Of a stretch of 45,490 nucleotides of DNA, positions 41,622 to 45,490 are shown in pieces. Position 1 is the stretch's first letter. Each line of letters opens with the position of its first letter. The notes under the pieces were generated by a model. The model saw only the letters and a list, made by a program, of their open reading frames with translations. It made no database searches and had not been told where the DNA came from. The stretch covers positions 1-45,490 of the forward strand of contig LNFE01000154.1 in NCBI GenBank assembly GCA_001464575.1. The letters are read 5' to 3'. The DNA is from Acidobacteria bacterium Ga0077553 (GTDB lineage: Bacteria > Acidobacteriota > Terriglobia > Bryobacterales > Bryobacteraceae). The position numbers and the translations under genes were made by a program.

Positions 41622-42629
41622 ATGAACCGCTACTGGAACTGCCAACTCGCCGGCTGGCTCGCCTACTCCGCCGTCGGCATCACCATCAACCTCCTCAATG
41701 GCCGCGAAACCCTCGGCCCCCTCCTCGCCGGCCACGCCGTCCTCATCGCTGCCGGCATCGTCCTCACCCATCAGCTCCGCCGCGCCATCCATCGCCGCCG
41801 CGTCCCCGGCCAGTCCCTCGGCGCCCTCTGGCCGTTTCTCACTGCCCAGGCCGTCGCCATCAGCCTCCTGCTCACCGCCCTCGTCATCGCCGTCAACCGC
41901 CTCTTCGCGCCCGGCTCCTGGAGCCTCGTCGCCGCCGCCGGCCTCTGGTGGGGCATGCTCCTCGCCGTCGGCGTCTGGGTCGTTCTCTACGTTCGCTTCG
42001 CCGACCAGCGCAGCAACCAACACCGCGAAGCCCAGCTCCAACTCGCCCTCCGCGAAGCCCAGCTCCGCGCCCTCGAATCCCAACTCAACCCCCACTTCCT
42101 GTTCAACTCCCTCAACTCCATCCGCGCCCTCGTCGACCTCGACCCCGCCCGCGCCCAGGACATGCTCACCCGCCTCTCGAACGTCCTCCGCCATCGCCTC
42201 CGCCACGACGACGCCCACACCGTCCCCCTCCAAACCGAACTCGCCACCGTCACCGACTATCTCGCCCTCGAAACCGTCCGCTTCGCTGACCGCCTCCGCT
42301 CCGCCGTCACCGTCGACCCCGCGGCCGCTGCCTGCCCCATCCCGCCCCTGCTCCTCCAAACCCTCGTCGAAAACGCCATCAAACACGGCATCGGCCAAAC
42401 CCGCGGCCCCGGCGATCTCGTGATCCAGGCCCACGTCGAAGACGCCGTGCTCCACGTTGCCGTCGAAAACACCGGCACGCTCCGCCCCGCCCCCGCCGAC
42501 TCCACCCGCGTCGGCCTGCAGAACCTGCGCGAACGCCTGCATCTCCTCTACGAAGGCCGCGCCCAACTCCAACTGCACGAACACGGCGACCGCGTCCGCG
42601 CCACGGTCGCCCTCCCCGTGCTGGGATAG
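41622..42629 (+). CDS. LytS/AlgZ-type sensor histidine kinase
   Basis: A 335-residue kinase with four membrane helices (about 10-26, 35-50, 69-92, 100-125) and no extra sensor domain. The His_kinase motif LNPHFLFNSLNSIRALV gives phospho-acceptor H158. LVENAIKHGIG and GLQNLRERL form the ATP-binding N and G boxes of the HATPase_c domain. It pairs with the LytTR regulator 20 bp downstream. The signal is unknown. A 5-bp inverted repeat ATGGT-CCT-ACCAT (41611-41623) overlaps the start codon. No Shine-Dalgarno sequence is seen. Confidence 0.92.
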   Translation: MNRYWNCQLAGWLAYSAVGITINLLNGRETLGPLLAGHAVLIAAGIVLTHQLRRAIHRRRVPGQSLGALWPFLTAQAVAISLLLTALVIAVNRLFAPGSWSLVAAAGLWWGMLLAVGVWVVLYVRFADQRSNQHREAQLQLALREAQLRALESQLNPHFLFNSLNSIRALVDLDPARAQDMLTRLSNVLRHRLRHDDAHTVPLQTELATVTDYLALETVRFADRLRSAVTVDPAAAACPIPPLLLQTLVENAIKHGIGQTRGPGDLVIQAHVEDAVLHVAVENTGTLRPAPADSTRVGLQNLRERLHLLYEGRAQLQLHEHGDRVRATVALPVLG

Positions 42630-42649
42630 AGGCAGGTAGGGTTAGAACC

Positions 42650-43339
42650 ATGAAGGCCATCCTCGTCGATGACGAACCGCTCGCCCGCTACGAACTCCGC
42701 CGCCTCCTCCGCGCCCACCCCGAAGTGGAGATTGCCGGCGAAGCCGAAGACGGTGAACAAGCCCTCCGCCTCCTCGCCGGCACGAGCCCCGACCTCCTCT
42801 TTCTCGACATCCAAATGCCAGGCCTCAACGGGTTCGACCTCCTCGAACGCCTTGATGGCGCCATCCCGCAGGTCATCTTCACGACGGCCTACGAAGAACA
42901 CGCCTTGCGCGCCTTTGAGGTCAACGCGCTCGACTATCTCCTCAAGCCCATTGCCCCAGAGCGTCTCGCCGCCGCCCTCAGCCGGCTCGACACCCGGCGC
43001 CCCTCCGCGCCACTCTCGCAGCTCTTCGTGCGCGACGGCGACCGCTGTTGGATCGTCCCCCTTTCTGGTATCTACCTGCTCGAATCCGAAGGCAACTATA
43101 CCCGTCTCTACTTCGGTAAGGAGCGTCCGCTCCTCCGCCGGTCCCTGAACGCGCTGGAGCGCCGGCTCGCCCCGCAAGCCTTCTTCCGCGCCAACCGCCG
43201 CCAACTGCTAAATCTCCAATGGATCGACCAGACGCAGCTCACGCCGAATGGCAACCTCGCCGTCACCCTAAAAGCCGGGCCCCGCGTCGAACTCTCCCGC
43301 CGCCAGTCCGAACTCCTCCGCGCCAAGCTCAGTCCCTGA
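42650..43339 (+). CDS. LytR/AlgR-type response regulator with LytTR DNA-binding domain
   Basis: A 229-residue regulator. The receiver domain has D7-D8, phospho-acceptor D53 (LLFLDIQMPG), T79 (FTTAYEEHA) and K99 (YLLKPI). Residues 122-229 form a LytTR domain (ESEGNYTRLYFG; LLRRSLNALERRL; FFRANRRQLLNL). It is the partner of the upstream LytS-type kinase. Targets are unknown. The 3' end is 7 bp from the convergent sulfatase stop. Confidence 0.93.
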   Translation: MKAILVDDEPLARYELRRLLRAHPEVEIAGEAEDGEQALRLLAGTSPDLLFLDIQMPGLNGFDLLERLDGAIPQVIFTTAYEEHALRAFEVNALDYLLKPIAPERLAAALSRLDTRRPSAPLSQLFVRDGDRCWIVPLSGIYLLESEGNYTRLYFGKERPLLRRSLNALERRLAPQAFFRANRRQLLNLQWIDQTQLTPNGNLAVTLKAGPRVELSRRQSELLRAKLSP

Positions 43340-43346
43340 GGACCGC

Positions 43347-44771
43347 TCACTTCGCCGTCACCGGCCCCATCGGCTCCCCCACCGCAAACTCCCGCGCCGG
43401 ATCATACTGCGGGTTCTTCGCTGGAATCTGCGCCCCCGTCTCCCGCAGCCACGCCTCCAATCGCTTCCGCATCGCCGCCGCCTTGGCCACCTCCACCCCC
43501 GCCAGGTCCTTTGTCTCGCCGATGTCGTTTTTCAAATCGTACAACTCCATCCGCCCCTCCTCGAAAAACAGAATCAGCTTATCGTCCCCGTTTCGCATCG
43601 CCGCCGCCGGCCGCCCCTTCTGTGGGCTGTAGTGCGGATAGTGCCAGAACAGATCCCGCACTTTCCCCGCGCGCCCCCGCAATGCCCCCACAAAACTCCG
43701 CCCATCCATCCTCGGCAGCTTCTCCCGCGGCACCCCGGCCGCCTCCGCCAGCGTCGCCGCGTAGTCATAACTCACCACCGGTTCCGCGCTCCGGCTCCCT
43801 GGCTTCGTCACCCTCGGCCACCGCACCACCGTCGGCACCCGGATGCCGCCTTCGTAGACGTGCCCCTTCCCCAACCGCAGCGGTAGATTCGAAGTCACCG
43901 GCCGCCCCTTCCATTCGAGCGACGTCACCCCGCCGTTGTCGGCGCTGAACAGCACCAGCGTATTCTCCGCCACCCCGGCCTTCTCTAAGGCCGCCAGAAC
44001 CCGTCCCACGCTCTCATCCACGCTCTCGATCATCGCGGCGTATTCGCCGTAGTTCTGCGGATCCTCCGCCCGCGCCTTGGCGTCGTACTTCTTCACCTTC
44101 TCCGGCTTGCCCTCAATCGGCGTATGCACCGCGAAATGCGGCAGGTAGAGGAAGAACGGCCGTTCCCGGTTGCTCTCGATAAAGTCCACCGCTAGCGTCG
44201 TCAGCCGGTCCGTGAGATACTCTCCAGGCTTACCCTCCAGCGTCACCTTCTTAAGCCAAGCCGGATAGAAGAAGTTGTTCGTCGATCCGGCCTCATCTCC
44301 CGCCAGCGACACGTCGAAGCCTTGGTCGGACGGCAAAAACCCTTGCGTGCCCAGGTGCCACTTCCCGATGCAAGCGGTCCGGTAGCCCTGATCCCGCAGC
44401 ATCTCGGCAATGGTCACTTCCTCGAGCGGCAGCGCCAGCCGCGCGCTGGGTTGGATCACCTTCGTATGGTGATACCGGTTCGAAGCGCCCTGCAAATGCG
44501 ACGTCAGATGCAGCCGTGCCGGAAACTTCCCGGTCATGATCGCCGCCCGCGTCGGCGAGCACACCGGACTGGCCGAATACCCATCCGTAAACACCATCCC
44601 CTCCCGGGCCAGCCGGTCAATATGGGGCGTCTCGTAGAACCTGCTTCCATTGAACCCCGTATCCCGCCAGCCATAGTCGTCAATCAGAATGAGCACGATA
44701 TTCGGCCGGCGGGTCTTCTGGGCCGCGGCCACCGTGGCCGCCGCCGTGGCGAGGAAAGCTCTACGAGTCAT
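43347..44771 (-). CDS. Tat-exported formylglycine-dependent sulfatase
   Basis: A 474-residue sulfatase. The N-terminus MTRRAFLATAAATVAAA is a twin-arginine signal. Metal Asp residues are in LILIDDYGWRD. The CSPTRAAIMTGK motif carries the Cys converted to formylglycine, and GKWHLG, HTPIEG and FSADNGG complete the active site. The family removes sulfate from polysaccharides or small sulfate esters; the substrate is unknown. The Cys-type motif needs a formylglycine-generating or anaerobic maturase not visible here. GAGAAT lies 9 nt before ATG. Confidence 0.93.
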   Translation of the reverse strand: MTRRAFLATAAATVAAAQKTRRPNIVLILIDDYGWRDTGFNGSRFYETPHIDRLAREGMVFTDGYSASPVCSPTRAAIMTGKFPARLHLTSHLQGASNRYHHTKVIQPSARLALPLEEVTIAEMLRDQGYRTACIGKWHLGTQGFLPSDQGFDVSLAGDEAGSTNNFFYPAWLKKVTLEGKPGEYLTDRLTTLAVDFIESNRERPFFLYLPHFAVHTPIEGKPEKVKKYDAKARAEDPQNYGEYAAMIESVDESVGRVLAALEKAGVAENTLVLFSADNGGVTSLEWKGRPVTSNLPLRLGKGHVYEGGIRVPTVVRWPRVTKPGSRSAEPVVSYDYAATLAEAAGVPREKLPRMDGRSFVGALRGRAGKVRDLFWHYPHYSPQKGRPAAAMRNGDDKLILFFEEGRMELYDLKNDIGETKDLAGVEVAKAAAMRKRLEAWLRETGAQIPAKNPQYDPAREFAVGEPMGPVTAK

Positions 44772-44914
44772 GAGACCACTATTCTCTACCCGATCGGCAT
44801 AGTTAAAAAGTCGGCTCCGATGAACACCCTTTTCGCCTCGGCTACGGGCAATCTCCGCCCGAGGGTTCCCCCGAGGGATATCAAAGGTGGCGAGCCGAAA
44901 CCCGTCCTTGGAAC
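44772..44914. other. Intergenic stretch, lower GC, with a short direct repeat
   Basis: No convincing gene is seen. CCCGAGGG occurs twice (44858-44865 and 44870-44877). The region separates the chromosomal sulfatase gene from the truncated AbiJ-like gene and may be part of the acquired segment. Confidence 0.4.
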
Positions 44915-45391
44915 CTACGACGGTATGGAGATTCCCGCCTTGCTGGCCTTGACTGAGATGTAGTTAATGAAGGCAGAACACGTCACGAGCATAAACTGTG
45001 CATCCTCACAGTCGACGCTGTTCTCATCCTTCAGAGCGTGCCGGATTCCATGGCCGTCACTGGTATAGGCGTACAACTTTTCGAGACTAGCGGACAACGC
45101 TGGATGAATTGCGACCTTTCGAGTAATCGCCTTAAGCGCCTTGGCGAGATCAGCAGCGGGATCTCCCACGATCAATTTGCACAGAGCCTCGATCGACGAT
45201 ATAGCCTCCTTCATGGAGTTTCTGTAGTCTGGGGCAGTTCGATCGGAGAAAAGAGACAGTGCTTGCGAAAGATGGGTCTGGACTGGGGACGGAGCGCATT
45301 TGAGTGCGCTTTCTATCGCTACGATCTCGGCCTCGGATGTAATCGCAACAATCAGACCGTTCACAAACCGGTACGAGGCGGATTCACTTTG
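44915..45391 (-). pseudogene. Truncated AbiJ-like (HEPN-type) gene, C-terminal half only
   Basis: The readable frame (nominal GTG start at 45364, 149 residues; sequence resemblance seems to begin at about 45388) reads YRNSMKEAISSIEALCKLI, HPALSASLEKLYAYTSD, GIRHALKDENSVDCEDAQF and MLVTCSAFINYI. This resembles the C-terminal half of AbiJ/AbiJ-NTD4-type abortive-infection proteins, helical HEPN-like domains, from memory of the family. The N-terminal half is missing and an in-frame TGA (45401-45403) closes the frame upstream. Base composition is clearly less GC-rich than neighbours, fitting acquisition. The break coincides with a TGTTTTGG end that may belong to an insertion sequence. Confidence 0.5.
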
Positions 45392-45490
45392 TGTTTTGGC
45401 TCAGCGGGAAAATGAGGACTGGAAATTGGTAGAAGAGGGAAGATTCCGCCCTACGGGCGGGGATTTTCAAGGCATAAGGGTCTATCGATC
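45392..45490 (+). mobile_element. Possible insertion-sequence end (IS21-like) at the window edge
   Basis: The sequence starts TGTTTTGGCTCAGCGGG exactly where the AbiJ-like frame loses resemblance to its family, and contains ACTGGAAATTGG. IS21-family ends begin with TGT. No transposase is visible because the window stops, and the family label is a guess. Confidence 0.3.
45446..45460. repeat. Perfect inverted repeat CCGCCC-TAC-GGGCGG
   Basis: A 6-bp GC stem with a 3-nt loop, followed on + by GGATTTTC. It could be a terminator or a REP-like palindrome near the element end. Confidence 0.4.

Noticed and set aside
41511..42584. 357-codon - frame antisense to the LytS-type kinase
   Set aside because: Almost entirely Gly/Glu/Ala/Asp/Val, the mirror of GCC/CTC/CGC codons.
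44820..44963. Short + frame between the sulfatase and AbiJ-like genes
   Set aside because: No Shine-Dalgarno or promoter signal, no family resemblance, and it runs antisense into the AbiJ-like remnant.
1..45490. tRNA genes, rRNA genes or CRISPR arrays
   Set aside because: No cloverleaf with a T-loop GTTCRA pattern, no rRNA signature and no regularly spaced repeats were noticed.

Overview
The window looks like a compact, GC-rich chromosomal segment from an acidobacterium, most likely of the Bryobacter/Solibacter type. This is inferred from gene content, not from a marker gene. The supporting content is an Oar-like TonB-dependent receptor with a carboxypeptidase-regulatory N-terminus, a DUF1549/DUF1553 plus DUF1501 pair, Tat-exported sulfatase, metallophosphoesterase and Gfo/Idh oxidoreductase, and many Big_2-type or beta-barrel secreted proteins. 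No rRNA, tRNA or CRISPR array was recognised. Genes sit almost end to end, no stretch over about 150 bases lacks a gene, and ATGA or TAATG overlaps are common.

Layout. 1-5 kb: the 5' part of a TonB receptor gene, ubiD, fabG, and the aguB-aguA pair that turns agmatine into putrescine. 5-10.7 kb: a Tat metallophosphoesterase with a secreted partner, an NfrB-like glycosyltransferase ending in an MshEN domain, and an exported galM. 10.7-17.7 kb: a minus-strand run of HAD phosphatase, DUF1549/1553 with a haem-type CxxCH, DUF1501, a large Ig-like secreted protein and DinB. 17.8-20 kb: an MFS sugar-acid transporter broken by a deletion and frameshift, a secreted cyanophycinase-like peptidase, and a 62-residue small protein behind a textbook sigma-54 promoter. 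20-25 kb: a divergent envelope pair (LssY_C/beta-barrel protein and FHA-TM-lytic transglycosylase), then fpg and a secreted EEP nuclease/phosphatase. 25-31 kb: a tandem alpha/beta hydrolase, a Tat Gfo/Idh oxidoreductase coupled to a tandem metallo-beta-lactamase protein, and a VapBC module. 31-34 kb: sucC-sucD-ndk-M28 peptidase. 34-40 kb: trpD, an atypical receiver protein, then zwf-opcA-pgl-capA (oxidative pentose phosphate entry). 40-45.5 kb: a 54-residue small protein coupled to an outer-membrane protein, NhaR, a LytS/LytR-type two-component pair, a Tat sulfatase, and a truncated AbiJ-like gene that abuts what may be an insertion-sequence end.

Main observations. (1) Many first genes of transcription units lack a Shine-Dalgarno sequence and carry a TANNNT hexamer ending 5-7 nt before the start codon, suggesting widespread leaderless transcription. 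Three divergent gene pairs have overlapping -10 hexamers on opposite strands. (2) The exceptions with strong Shine-Dalgarno sequences are the two small-protein genes, one of them under a near-perfect sigma-54 promoter. (3) By eye, the + strand is G-rich on the left and C-rich on the right whichever way genes point, switching near 20-26 kb; that polarity fits a replication terminus region.
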